Position numbers and translations under genes: made by a program
In this document: piece after piece, positions 8,214-17,714 of the stretch
How the letters are laid out: the number at the start of each line of letters is the position of its first letter
Position numbering within the stretch: the first letter of the stretch is position 1
NCBI RefSeq assembly: GCF_013267355.1
Contig: NZ_CP053985.1
Location: 5,084,001 to 5,148,000, forward strand
Reading direction: 5' to 3'
From: Achromobacter pestifer
GTDB taxonomy: Bacteria; Pseudomonadota; Gammaproteobacteria; Burkholderiales; Burkholderiaceae_B
Length of the DNA: 64,000 bases
Notes under the pieces: generated by a model
Database searches by the model: none
Seen by the model: only the letters and a program-made list of their open reading frames with translations
What the model was told of the DNA's origin: nothing

Positions 8214-8555
8214 CTAGACCTTCTTCACGAATTCCGATTTCAAGCTCATCGCCCCGAAGCCGTCGATCTTGCAATCGATGTCGTGGTCGCTGTCGACCAG
8301 GCGGATGCCCTTGACCTTGGTGCCCATCTTGACCACGCCGCCCGACCCCTTGAGCTTCAGGTCCTTGATGACGGTGACGGTGTCGCCGTCCTGCAGTACG
8401 TTGCCCGCCGAATCGCGGTAGACGCGGGCCGACTCGTCGGAAGATTCGGCCGCCTGCGACGACCATTCATGCGCGCATTCCGGACAGACGTAGAGAGCGC
8501 CGTCTTCATAGGTGTATTCGGACTGGCATTTCGGACAGGCGGGCAGTGCGCTCAC
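8214..8555 (-). CDS. Zinc-ribbon protein of the PhnA/YjdM family
   Basis: A small cytosolic protein with an N-terminal zinc ribbon (CPKCQ and CPECAHEW, about residues 6-32) and the C-terminal PhnA domain with [16 protein letters not shown] chose the GTG at 8555, read as [10 protein letters not shown] and giving 113 residues, the family length; GAGGT lies 6 bases upstream. The biological role is not settled despite the phn name. It is convergent with the cco operon. Confidence 0.85.
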   Translation of the reverse strand: MSALPACPKCQSEYTYEDGALYVCPECAHEWSSQAAESSDESARVYRDSAGNVLQDGDTVTVIKDLKLKGSGGVVKMGTKVKGIRLVDSDHDIDCKIDGFGAMSLKSEFVKKV

Positions 8556-8663
8556 TGGCGGACCTCGGTGTAAAAAACGCGCGATGCGCAACACGCGATT
8601 GTACTGCGCCACAAGCCGCTTTCCGCTGTACTGCGCGCCGTTTTCCCCTGCTTTTGCGCGGTC

Positions 8664-9596
8664 TCAACCCGCCGCGTCGCCATGCAGCAAACCCACGAAA
8701 TGCCGCGCCGCCGCGCTCAGCGGCCGGTCCCTCGGCACGATGCTGCCGAAGGCCGTGAGGCTCTGCCGGATCTCGTAGGGCAGGATCGCCAACAGCCCAT
8801 GCGCCGCGTAGCGGCTGGCCACCGATTCCGGAATCACGCCCAGCATCGTCGACTTCATCGCCAGGTTGGTCGTGGTCAGGATGGACGCCGATTCGATCAA
8901 GCCCTTGGGCGTGCTGGCGTTGTGCGAGCGGAACTCTTGCTCGATCACGTCGCGCATCGGGCTGCCGTGGGGTTGCAGCACCCAGGGGTAGGCCAGCATG
9001 GCGTCGAAGCTCACGCGCTTGCGGCTGGCCAGCGGATGGTCCACCGCCGCGATCACCGAGAGCGCCTCGTCGCCGATCGGGCGAAAGACGTACTGGCTGT
9101 CCGACAGGGTCAGCATGCGGCCGATCACCACGTCCAGCTTGCCCTCGTTCATGCGGCCGATCAGCAGGTCGCTGGTGCCGGTGGAGATCTCCACCGCCAG
9201 CAGCGGATAGGTTTGCTTCAGGCGCAGCAAGGCGTCGGTCAGGTGGCCGGGCGAGGCCGCCATGATGCTGCCGATGAACAGCTTGCCCGCACTGCCCAGG
9301 CGCAGTTCCTCCAGTTCGCGGGCCAGGGACGACACCGTCCCGCGCATGCCCCGGAAATATCCCATCACGCATTCACCGGCCGCGGTCAACGTCAGGCCGC
9401 GCCCGATCCGTCCGAACAGCGGCTGGCCGATGGCCAGTTCCAGTTCGTGCAGCATCTTGCTGGCCGCGGACTGGGTCATGTTGAGCTGGCTGGCGGCGGC
9501 GCGCAGCGTGCCGCGTTCCTCGATCGCCAGCAGCAGGACGATCTGCCGCATGCGCAGCCGGGCCAGCAGGGAAGGGACGTGGATGGCGCGTTCCAT
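8664..9596 (-). CDS. LysR-family regulator of the downstream catabolic cluster
   Basis: A 310-residue LysR-type regulator. The winged helix-turn-helix is near residues 14-75 (LLLAIEERGTLRAAASQLNMTQSAASKMLHELE) and the effector-binding domain covers about 100-300. It is divergent from the Bug gene at 9725, the usual LysR layout, and probably controls 9725-13891 in response to the cluster's substrate. Confidence 0.9.
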   Translation of the reverse strand: MERAIHVPSLLARLRMRQIVLLLAIEERGTLRAAASQLNMTQSAASKMLHELELAIGQPLFGRIGRGLTLTAAGECVMGYFRGMRGTVSSLARELEELRLGSAGKLFIGSIMAASPGHLTDALLRLKQTYPLLAVEISTGTSDLLIGRMNEGKLDVVIGRMLTLSDSQYVFRPIGDEALSVIAAVDHPLASRKRVSFDAMLAYPWVLQPHGSPMRDVIEQEFRSHNASTPKGLIESASILTTTNLAMKSTMLGVIPESVASRYAAHGLLAILPYEIRQSLTAFGSIVPRDRPLSAAARHFVGLLHGDAAG

Positions 9597-9630
9597 GATT
9601 GATCGCCTCAGGTGAACGGTTGGTGCAAAA

Positions 9631-9648
9631 GTTTCATTTTACGGAAAC
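9631..9648. promoter_or_regulatory. Candidate LysR operator
   Basis: GTTTC (9631-9635) and GAAAC (9644-9648) form a dyad in the divergent gap between the LysR gene and the Bug gene. It has the length of a T-N11-A LysR half-site pair. Weak on its own, supported by location. Confidence 0.35.
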
Positions 9649-9724
9649 AGAGCTTCTTTCTAAGATGGACCCACAAAAGATTGCTCATCCGAAGGGCAAA
9701 AAAACATCAACCAAGGAGACAACC

Positions 9725-10699
9725 ATGAAGACTCGGCTATTGGCCGCGATGGCGGCCGGCGCCCTGTGCCTGTCGGCCCTGGCGCCCGTCCAGGCGCAGA
9801 CCGCCGACTGGCCCAACAAGCCCCTGCGGCTGCTGGTGGGTTCCGCCCCGGGCGGCGGCACCGACGCCATGGCGCGGGCCGTGGCCGACAAGCTCGGGCC
9901 CTTGCTCAAGCAGACCGTGGTGGTCGAGAACAAGCCGGGCGCGTCCAACACGCTGGCGGCCGACCTGGCGGCCAAGTCCACGGACGGCCACACCATGGTG
10001 ATGGGCGTGTCGACCGCCCATGCCATCGCGCCGCACCTGCTGAAGCTGGGCTATGACAACGACCGCGACCTGACGCCGGTGGTGTTCGTGGGCGCGGTGC
10101 CCAACATCCTGGTGGTCAACAACGACGTGCCGGCCAGGTCGGTGCAGGAACTGGTCGCGCTGCTCAAGAGCAAGCCGGGCACCTACAACTTCGCCAGCAG
10201 CGGCTCGGGCAGCACCCAGCACATCGCCGCGGAACTGTTCAAGGACGCCACCGGCGTGCAGATGACCCACATCCCGTACCGCGGCAGCGGCCCGGCGCTG
10301 GTGGACCTGATTGGCGGCCAGGTGCAGATCGCGTTCGAGACCGCGTCTTCCGTGATTCCGCACATCAAGAGCGGCAAGGTGCGCGCGCTGGCCGTGCTGA
10401 GCGCCAAGCGCAACGCGCAATTGCCCGACGTGCCGACCATGGCCGAGGCCGGCGTGCCCGGCGTGGAAATGAGCGCCTGGTACGGCATCTACATGCCCAG
10501 CGCCACGCCCGCCGCCAACCAGAAACGCATCCATGACGCCGTCAACGGCATCCTGGCGCTGCCCGACACGCAGGCCCGCCTGCAGGCGATCGGCGCCGAC
10601 ATCAACCCGATGAGCCAGGAGCAGTTCGCGCAGTTCCACAAGGCCGAGAACCAGCGCTACGCCGGCATCATCAAGAAGAACAACATTTCCGTGGAATGA
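9725..10699 (+). CDS. Bug-family periplasmic solute-binding protein
   Basis: A 324-residue protein with a Sec signal peptide (about 1-23, ending VQA) and the Bug/TctC fold, including PLRLLVGSAPGGGTDAMAR, VVENKPGASN and VPYRGSGPAL. Such proteins bind carboxylates for uptake or sensing. No TctAB membrane genes are nearby, as is usual for Bug genes. I start at the ATG at 9725 after AAGGAG; an upstream in-frame ATG at 9599 would place about 40 residues before the signal peptide. It leads the operon with the PdxA-like gene. Confidence 0.92.
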   Translation: MKTRLLAAMAAGALCLSALAPVQAQTADWPNKPLRLLVGSAPGGGTDAMARAVADKLGPLLKQTVVVENKPGASNTLAADLAAKSTDGHTMVMGVSTAHAIAPHLLKLGYDNDRDLTPVVFVGAVPNILVVNNDVPARSVQELVALLKSKPGTYNFASSGSGSTQHIAAELFKDATGVQMTHIPYRGSGPALVDLIGGQVQIAFETASSVIPHIKSGKVRALAVLSAKRNAQLPDVPTMAEAGVPGVEMSAWYGIYMPSATPAANQKRIHDAVNGILALPDTQARLQAIGADINPMSQEQFAQFHKAENQRYAGIIKKNNISVE

Positions 10700-10706
10700 C
10701 CCTGAC

Positions 10707-11741
10707 ATGAGCACGCAGCAGAAACCCGTCATCGCCCTGACCCTGGGCGACCCCGCCGGCATCGGCGCCGAACTGATCGCCCGCCTTCTGGCCAGGCCCG
10801 AAGCCACACAGCTGGCGAATATCGTGCTGGTGGGCGACGAGTGGTTGTGGCGCGAAGGCCAGCGGGTCGCGGGCGTGCAGGTCGCCACGCAAGCCGTGGA
10901 CAGCATCGAGGCGGTGCGCGGCCGGCCGGACAGCGGCGCACCCGCCTGGCTGGGGATGCACACCATCGAACCCGGCCAGGTGCATGTCGGCCAGGCCGAG
11001 GCGGCGGGCGGCGCGTCGGTGCTGCGGGTGCTCAATGCCTGCATGGACGCGGCGCGCGATGGCCACGTCGACGCCATCTGTTTCGCGCCGCTGAACAAGT
11101 ACGCCATGAAGCTGGGCGGCCTGGGGCATGACGACGAGCTGCATCACTTCGCGCAGTACCTGGGCGTGACCGGCTACTTCTGCGAGTTCAATACGCTGGG
11201 CGACCTGTGGACTTCGCGCGTGTCCTCGCACATCCCGTTGAAGGACGCGGCGGCGGCGCTCAGCATCGACGGCATCAAGGCCGCGACGCGGCTGATCTAC
11301 CGTTCGTTGCAGGCCAACGGCATTGCCGAGCCGCGCGTGGCGGTGGCGGCCTTCAATCCGCATGGCGGCGACGGCGGCACCTGCGGCCGCGAAGAGGTGG
11401 ACATCATCGCGCCGGCCGTGCGGCAGCTGAACGAAGAGGGGCTGCCGGTGCAGGGCCCGTTCCCCGCCGACACCATCTTCCTGAAAGCGCAGGCCGGCGA
11501 GTTCCAGGCCATCGTCACCATGTACCACGACCAGGGCCAGATCGCGATCAAGCTGCTGGGCTTCTCGCGCGGCGTGACGGTGCAGGGCGGCCTGCCCATT
11601 CCCATCACCACGCCGGCCCACGGCACCGCCTACGACATCGCCGGCCAGGGCCGCGCCAATCTGGACGCCACCTGGCAGGCCTTCCTCATCGCCTGCCGCA
11701 TGGGCTTGTCGCACCGCGCTGCGCGGACGCAGGCGGGCTGA
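10707..11741 (+). CDS. PdxA-family dehydrogenase paralogue
   Basis: A 344-residue protein of the 4-hydroxythreonine-4-phosphate dehydrogenase family: metal-dependent, NAD-linked oxidation with decarboxylation. Metal ligands are kept as His175 (SSHIPL), His219 (FNPHGGDGG) and His274 (MYHDQG), with Lys282. The GHTE motif of PdxA, whose His and Thr contact the substrate, is GHDD here (140-143). The Asn and Arg of VNI and FIRTS are replaced by Thr291 and Ile. A role in vitamin B6 synthesis is therefore unlikely, and a catabolic substrate such as a sugar-acid derivative is more likely. Related PdxA2 enzymes act in threonate and erythronate degradation with a kinase partner, which is absent here. 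Confidence 0.85.
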   Translation: MSTQQKPVIALTLGDPAGIGAELIARLLARPEATQLANIVLVGDEWLWREGQRVAGVQVATQAVDSIEAVRGRPDSGAPAWLGMHTIEPGQVHVGQAEAAGGASVLRVLNACMDAARDGHVDAICFAPLNKYAMKLGGLGHDDELHHFAQYLGVTGYFCEFNTLGDLWTSRVSSHIPLKDAAAALSIDGIKAATRLIYRSLQANGIAEPRVAVAAFNPHGGDGGTCGREEVDIIAPAVRQLNEEGLPVQGPFPADTIFLKAQAGEFQAIVTMYHDQGQIAIKLLGFSRGVTVQGGLPIPITTPAHGTAYDIAGQGRANLDATWQAFLIACRMGLSHRAARTQAG

Positions 11742-11786
11742 TCCGCCGCTTTCATTCCATACCCTTATTCCAAGCAGGAAATCCTC

Positions 11787-12959
11787 ATGAAGATCAAATC
11801 CGTCCGCGCCCGCGTCTACGAGTGGACCGGCAAGACCGTGCCGCCGCAGGGCAACTTCTGCTCCAACGCCATGGACCTGCTGTATTCCAAGCAGGAAACC
11901 ATGAGCACCTTCCGCTTCCACGGCTGGACCGTGGTCGAGGTGGAGACGGACGACGGCATCGTCGGCCTGGGCAACGTGGCGCTGGCGCCGCGCGTGGCCA
12001 AGGCCATCATCGACCAGTACCTGGCCCCGCTGGTGATCGGGCAGGATCCCTGGGACTACGAATACCTGTGGCAGCGCATGTACCGCTCCACCCACGCCTG
12101 GGGCCGCAAGGGCGTGACCATGGCCGCGATTTCGGCCATCGACCTGGCCATCTGGGACATCCTGGGCAAGTCGGTGAACAAGCCCGTCTTCAAGCTGCTG
12201 GGCGGCCGCACCAAGGAAAAGATCCCGGTCTACTACTCCAAGCTCTACCGCACCGACCTGAAGGCCATGCAGGAAGAGGCCCAGACCTATCTGGACCAGG
12301 GCTTCACGGCCTTCAAGATGCGCTTCGGCCATGGCCCCGCGCACCTGCAGAAGGGCGTGTCGGAAAACCTGAAATCGGTGGCGGCCGTGCGCGAGGTGAT
12401 CGGCTACGACACCGACCTGATGCTGGAGTGCTACATGGGCTGGAACCTGGAATACGCCAAGCGCATCCTGCCCAAGCTGGAGAAGTTCGAACCGCGCTGG
12501 CTGGAAGAGCCCGTCATCGCCGACGACATTGACGGCTATGCGGAACTGAACCAGCTGACCTCGATCCCAATCTCCGGCGGCGAGCATGAATTCTCGCTGT
12601 ACGGCTTCAAGCAGCTGCTGGACCGCAAAGCGGTGTCAGTGGTGCAGTACGACACCAACCGCGTGGGCGGCATCACGGCGGCGCACAAGATCAACGCGCT
12701 GTGCGAGGCCTACAGCGTGCCGGTCGTGCCGCATGCCGGCCAGATGCACAACTACCACCTGACCATGAGCACGCTGGCCTCGCCCATGAGCGAATACTTC
12801 CCCATGTTCGACGTGGAGGTCGGCAACGAGCTGTTCTATTACATCTTCGACGGCGAGCCGGTGGCCAAGGAAGGTTTCATCGATCTGGACGACGACAAGC
12901 CTGGCCTGGGCCTGACGCTGAAGACGGAATACCTCAAAGACTTCAACATCATCGAATAA
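11787..12959 (+). CDS. Enolase-superfamily (MR/MLE) sugar-acid dehydratase
   Basis: A 390-residue mandelate racemase/muconate lactonising enzyme homologue. Probable metal ligands are Glu214 (MLECYMGW, where Asp is usual), Glu240 or Glu241 (WLEEP) and Glu266 (SGGEHEFS). A catalytic histidine is at 316 ([11 protein letters not shown]), and the KMR motif is at 177-179. The VVPHAGQ block and overall layout resemble L-rhamnonate dehydratase more than mandelate racemase. It probably dehydrates an aldonate to a 2-keto-3-deoxy acid for the lyase encoded 2 bases downstream. The exact substrate is unknown. Confidence 0.85.
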   Translation: MKIKSVRARVYEWTGKTVPPQGNFCSNAMDLLYSKQETMSTFRFHGWTVVEVETDDGIVGLGNVALAPRVAKAIIDQYLAPLVIGQDPWDYEYLWQRMYRSTHAWGRKGVTMAAISAIDLAIWDILGKSVNKPVFKLLGGRTKEKIPVYYSKLYRTDLKAMQEEAQTYLDQGFTAFKMRFGHGPAHLQKGVSENLKSVAAVREVIGYDTDLMLECYMGWNLEYAKRILPKLEKFEPRWLEEPVIADDIDGYAELNQLTSIPISGGEHEFSLYGFKQLLDRKAVSVVQYDTNRVGGITAAHKINALCEAYSVPVVPHAGQMHNYHLTMSTLASPMSEYFPMFDVEVGNELFYYIFDGEPVAKEGFIDLDDDKPGLGLTLKTEYLKDFNIIE

Positions 12960-12961
12960 AC

Positions 12962-13891
12962 ATGGCTACCTATCAGAACCCGCGCTATCGCGGCATATTC
13001 CCGGTCGTGCCCACCACCTTCACTGAATCCGGCGAGCTGGACCTGCCGAGCCAGAAGCGCGCGGTGGATTTCATGATCGACTCGGGCGTCGACGGCCTCT
13101 GCATCCTGGCCAACTTTTCAGAGCAGTTCGTGCTGTCTGACGACGAGCGCGAAATCCTGACGCGGACCATCCTGGAGCACGTCGCCGGCCGCGTGCCGGT
13201 GATCGTGACCACCACGCACTTCAGCACCCAGGTCTGCGCCGCGCGCAGCCGGCGCGCGCAGGAGCAGGGCGCCGCCATGCTGATGATCATGCCGCCGTAC
13301 CATGGCGCGACCATCCGCGTGTCCGAGGAACAGGTGACGGGATTCTTCCAGCGCGTGTCCGACGCGGTGGACATCCCCATCATGATCCAGGACGCGCCGG
13401 TGGCCGGCACGCCGCTGCCGGCCGCGGCGCTGGCGCGGATGGCGCGCGAGATCGAGCACGTGGCCTACTTCAAGATCGAGACGGCGGGCGCGGCCAGCAA
13501 GCTGCGCGACCTGATCGCGCTGGGCGGCGAGGCGGTCGAGGGCCCCTGGGACGGCGAGGAAGCCATCACCCTGCTGCCCGATCTGGATGCGGGCGCGACC
13601 GGCTCCATGACCGGCGGCGGCTTCGCCGACGGCCTGCGTCCCATCATCGAGGCCCACCGCGCCGGCAGGCGGGACGAGGCTTACCGCTTGTACGAGCGCT
13701 GGCTGCCCCTGATCAACTACGAAAACCGGCAGGGCGGCATCCTCAGCGCCAAGGCCTTGATGAAGGCCGGCGGCGTGATCGCTTGCGAGGCGCCGCGCCA
13801 CCCGCTGCCAGCCATGCGAGAGGAGGTCCGCCAGGGCTTGCTTGAGACCGCAAGGCGCCTGGATCCGCTGGTCCTGCGCTGGGGGCGTTGA
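12962..13891 (+). CDS. DapA-family lyase, L-2-keto-3-deoxyarabonate dehydratase type
   Basis: A 309-residue TIM-barrel protein of the dihydrodipicolinate synthase/N-acetylneuraminate lyase family. The Schiff-base lysine is Lys171 (VAYFKIE). The segment where DapA has YNxP carries IQDAPVAG (142-149). The overall pattern (RYRGIFPVVPT, CILANFSEQF, EGPWDGEE, GSMTGGG) resembles L-2-keto-3-deoxyarabonate dehydratase of the non-phosphorylated arabinose pathway, to the extent I can recall that family. It is the last gene of the operon, with its ATG 2 bases after the enolase-type gene. Confidence 0.8.
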   Translation: MATYQNPRYRGIFPVVPTTFTESGELDLPSQKRAVDFMIDSGVDGLCILANFSEQFVLSDDEREILTRTILEHVAGRVPVIVTTTHFSTQVCAARSRRAQEQGAAMLMIMPPYHGATIRVSEEQVTGFFQRVSDAVDIPIMIQDAPVAGTPLPAAALARMAREIEHVAYFKIETAGAASKLRDLIALGGEAVEGPWDGEEAITLLPDLDAGATGSMTGGGFADGLRPIIEAHRAGRRDEAYRLYERWLPLINYENRQGGILSAKALMKAGGVIACEAPRHPLPAMREEVRQGLLETARRLDPLVLRWGR

Positions 13892-13926
13892 GCAGGGATT
13901 GATCAGCCCGCCAAACACACTGTTCC

Positions 13927-13952
13927 GTCACGCTGAACAAGCCTGTCACGCT
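13927..13952 (+). promoter_or_regulatory. Direct repeat in the ABC exporter promoter region
   Basis: GTCACGCT occurs at 13927-13934 and again at 13945-13952, 18 bases apart. An adjoining TTGACG at 13952-13957 could be a -35 element and TTAAAAT at 13959 is AT-rich. It is a possible operator or promoter for the exporter genes, low certainty. Confidence 0.25.
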
Positions 13953-13995
13953 TGACGGTTAAAATCCCTGGCTATCCATCCAGTCGGGGGCGCGT

Positions 13996-14915
<920 letters not shown>

Positions 14916-14919
<4 letters not shown>

Positions 14920-15677
14920 ACTTCTACGCCATCCGCGCTATCTACCTGTTTGAAATGGCCCGCGCGTGGCGCACGCTGATGCAAAGCGTGCTGTCGCCCG
15001 TGATCTCCACCTCGCTGTACTTCGTGGTGTTCGGTTCCGCCATCGGCTCGCACATGGTCGAGATCGACGGCGTGAGCTACGGCGCCTTCATCGTGCCCGG
15101 CATGATCATGCTGTCGTTGCTGACGCAAAGCATCGCCAACGCGTCCTTCGGCATCTACATGCCGAGGTTCTCGGGCACCATCTACGAGATCCACTCGGCG
15201 CCCATCTCCTACGTGGAGATCGTCATGGGTTATGTGGGCGCCGCCGCCAGCAAGTCCATCATCCTGGGGCTGATCATGCTGGCCACGGCGCGCCTGTTCG
15301 TATCGTTCGAGGTCGCGCATCCGTTCTGGATGCTGGGCTTCCTGGTGCTGACGGCCGTGACCTTCAGCCTGTTCGGCTTCATCATCGGCATCTGGGCCGA
15401 CGGCTTCGAGAAGTTGCAGATCATCCCGCTGATGATCATCACGCCGCTGACGTTCCTGGGCGGCACCTTCTATTCCATCAAGATGCTGCCGCCGTTCTGG
15501 CAGACCGCCACCTTGTTCAACCCGGTGGTCTACCTGGTCAGCGGATTCCGCTGGGCCTTCTACGGCGTGGCCGACGTCAGCGTCGAAGTCAGCGTGGGCA
15601 TGACGCTGGTGTTCCTGCTGGCCTGCCTGGTGGGCGTGCGCTGGATCTTCAAGACCGGCTACCGGCTGAAGACCTAG
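14916..15677 (+). CDS. ABC-2 type exporter, permease subunit
   Basis: A 253-residue membrane protein with six predicted helices and the ABC2-membrane signature (GASLL-like region, [32 protein letters not shown]). It is translationally coupled to the ATPase by a four-base overlap. It resembles the YadH/NodJ branch. Together the two proteins form a homodimeric exporter in the inner membrane. Confidence 0.93.
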
Positions 15678-15714
15678 CGCCAGCCAGCGCAGGCAGGCCG
15701 TGGACGAGGGCGTC

Positions 15715-16413
15715 TCAGGATTGCGCCATCGGCGCGCGGCGGGCCATGCCGCCGTGCGCGTCGAGCAGCCGCTCGCGCCAGGCGTGGATGGGATCGTCCC
15801 CGGCCAGCAGTTCCAGCGTGCTGGTGCAGCGCGCCCACATGAACATGCCGAACACCGCATAGTCGGCATAGGCCGGCTGCTCGCCAGCCAGGTAGGGCTG
15901 CTTGCCCAGCATCTGCCGCAAGGGCAGCAGCGCGGAACGCAATGCGGCAACCTGATCGTCATAGCCCGAGGGCAGGTCTTCCAGCCTGCCGAAGCGCTTT
16001 TCCCTCGTGGCGCGGAAATAGTCCCGGTCTTTTTCGTGGATCAGGCCGTGGATGCTGGGCAGCAGCAGCCGCGCCAGCGTGGGCACCAGGGTGGTGTCCG
16101 ACCATGAATTCACGAACAGGCTCAGCGCGCGGCCGCTGGCGCCGCCGAACAAGGAGGGCCGCTCGGGAAAAGTGTCTTCCAGGTAGCAGGCGATCTGCCA
16201 GGAATCACTGACGACATGGTCGTCGTGCACCAGCACCGGCACCAGCTTCTGGCCGGAAAAGTCTATGGCTTCCTTTTCGGTGAAGCGCCAGGGCACGGTC
16301 GTGGCGGTCAGGCCCTTGTGGGCCAGGGCCATGTGGGTCTTCCAGCAATGCGGGCTGAAGCGCAGCGAGGCGTCGGCGCCCGCCAGGTCATAGAGAGTGA
16401 GATCCGGGGTCAA
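15715..16413 (-). CDS. Glutathione S-transferase family protein
   Basis: A 232-residue soluble protein with an N-terminal thioredoxin-like domain (FSPHCWKTHMAL, LVPVLVHDDHVVSDSWQIACYLE) and a helical C-terminal domain (about 95-215). I place the start at the TTG at 16413 because AAGGAG lies 9 bases upstream and the protein then begins at the first beta strand. An ATG at 16482 would add 23 residues unlike the family. The substrate is unknown. Confidence 0.85.
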   Translation of the reverse strand: MTPDLTLYDLAGADASLRFSPHCWKTHMALAHKGLTATTVPWRFTEKEAIDFSGQKLVPVLVHDDHVVSDSWQIACYLEDTFPERPSLFGGASGRALSLFVNSWSDTTLVPTLARLLLPSIHGLIHEKDRDYFRATREKRFGRLEDLPSGYDDQVAALRSALLPLRQMLGKQPYLAGEQPAYADYAVFGMFMWARCTSTLELLAGDDPIHAWRERLLDAHGGMARRAPMAQS

Positions 16414-16503
16414 GATACTGCGCTCCTTCTGCGTGTCGGTGAGGGAAACCGGAAACAGGATAACCGGTTGCGCAAGCCGCACGGCCCAGGCTTCCCTGGC
16501 GCG

Positions 16504-17055
16504 CTACCTGTCGGCGTCGGGCCGGATCAGCGTGCGGCCCAGCAATTGGCCCGGCCAACCATTTACGTCGAAGGTCGAAATCCGTTCGTAGCCGCAGGAT
16601 TCGTAAAAGCGCGCCAGGGCGCCGTTGCCGCCGCCATAGCAGTCCACGCGCAGGCGCTCCACGCTCGCGGCGCGCGCCTGGTCATCGGCAAAGGCCAGCA
16701 AGCGCCGGCCGAGGCCGCGCGCGCGCTCGTCGCGCGAGGCGACCAGCAGTCTCACGTAGATTTCCGGCTCGGTCGCCGCAGGCACATAAGGCATGGATGA
16801 GCCCAACACCAGAGCGCCGTGGATGGCGCCTCCCGGTTCCTCGGCGACCCAGGCGCCGGGCAGCGCGCAGGCTTCGGTCACGCCCGCGATGCGCTTGGGC
16901 AGGGTGGACCAGGGCTCGCTGCCCCATTGCCCCTCGTTGCCCATGCTCACGAACCAGGCGATCACGTCGTCGAAGATCCGCAATACCGCGGGGGCATCTT
17001 CCACGCATGCGCGGCGGATCGTCAGCCGGCTTGCTTCTGTTGCCGTCAAGGTCAC
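16504..17055 (-). CDS. GNAT-family N-acetyltransferase
   Basis: A 183-residue GNAT protein. The acetyl-CoA loop is in DERARGLGRRLLAFADD, followed by LRVDCYGGGNGALARFYESCGYER, the usual beta5-alpha5 region. The start is the GTG at 17055 immediately after GGAGGAGTT. The substrate cannot be read from the sequence. Confidence 0.85.
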   Translation of the reverse strand: MTLTATEASRLTIRRACVEDAPAVLRIFDDVIAWFVSMGNEGQWGSEPWSTLPKRIAGVTEACALPGAWVAEEPGGAIHGALVLGSSMPYVPAATEPEIYVRLLVASRDERARGLGRRLLAFADDQARAASVERLRVDCYGGGNGALARFYESCGYERISTFDVNGWPGQLLGRTLIRPDADR

Positions 17056-17140
17056 AACTCCTCCAGGTTTTTATGGCTCGGGGTATTCCGAACAGACCTC
17101 ATCATAGATGCGCCGCCTGGAGCCTGGGCGCGATCCGCGG

Positions 17141-17635
17141 TCAGTTCCACACCAGCCTGAGTAGGACGGCGGACAAATAGAGACCGCAGCCGAACACCGC
17201 ATGCGTCGCCAAGCTGCGCAGGCGGTTCTTCCAGGGTGTGGGCGTGCGCGACGCGGCGATTCCCGCGCCCATGGCGGGCTGCATGACGAAAAAAGGCATG
17301 GCGACGGTCACCACGCCCACGGCCAGGGCGGGCAGCCATGTGGGATCGCGCAGCCATGCCGCGCCCTGGATGCCGACCAGCAGCGCGGCGAACGCCAAGC
17401 CGACGGCGTAGTGGATCGTCCAGCCCAGCGGCGACTCGCCCGTTATGGGCTCGGCCCGGCCGATGTTGGCGTGTGCGATTTTGCCCCGGCACAGGTGGCC
17501 GGCCCATCGGCCAACCAGCGCGTAGCCCAGCGTGGGCATGCCCAACGCTTTTTGGATCATGCCCCACAGGTCCATCACGACGGTCGCGCCGATTCCGACC
17601 AAGACCACTTTTGCCGCCACTTCCATCGATCCCAT
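17141..17635 (-). CDS. DUF2938 family membrane protein
   Basis: A 164-residue integral membrane protein with four to five hydrophobic segments (about 6-25, 72-90, 100-125, 135-162) and the ATVVMDLWGM, GRWAGH and TGESPLGWTIHYAVG motifs of DUF2938. The start at 17635 is chosen because AGGA lies six bases upstream and because the MerR-type promoter predicts transcription from about 17667, which leaves no useful leader for the longer reading from 17662. It is divergent from the MerR gene, its likely regulator. Confidence 0.82.
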   Translation of the reverse strand: MGSMEVAAKVVLVGIGATVVMDLWGMIQKALGMPTLGYALVGRWAGHLCRGKIAHANIGRAEPITGESPLGWTIHYAVGLAFAALLVGIQGAAWLRDPTWLPALAVGVVTVAMPFFVMQPAMGAGIAASRTPTPWKNRLRSLATHAVFGCGLYLSAVLLRLVWN

Positions 17636-17673
17636 GTCCTGTCCTTTCATTGATGAGCGCATCGTTTGCAGGC

Positions 17674-17704
17674 ATCATAGAAGTTAAAGTCAACTTCAAG
17701 TCAA
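17674..17704 (-). promoter_or_regulatory. MerR-type promoter with 19-bp spacer
   Basis: On the minus strand a -35 TTGACT (17704-17699) and a -10 TATGAT (17679-17674) are separated by 19 bases, the over-long spacing that MerR-family activators correct. The spacer carries the near-dyad TTAAAGT-CA-ACTTCAA, close to the SoxR-box core AAGTTAACTT. It should drive the DUF2938 gene under control of the divergent MerR protein. Confidence 0.75.
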
Positions 17705-17714
17705 GGAGGGCGCC

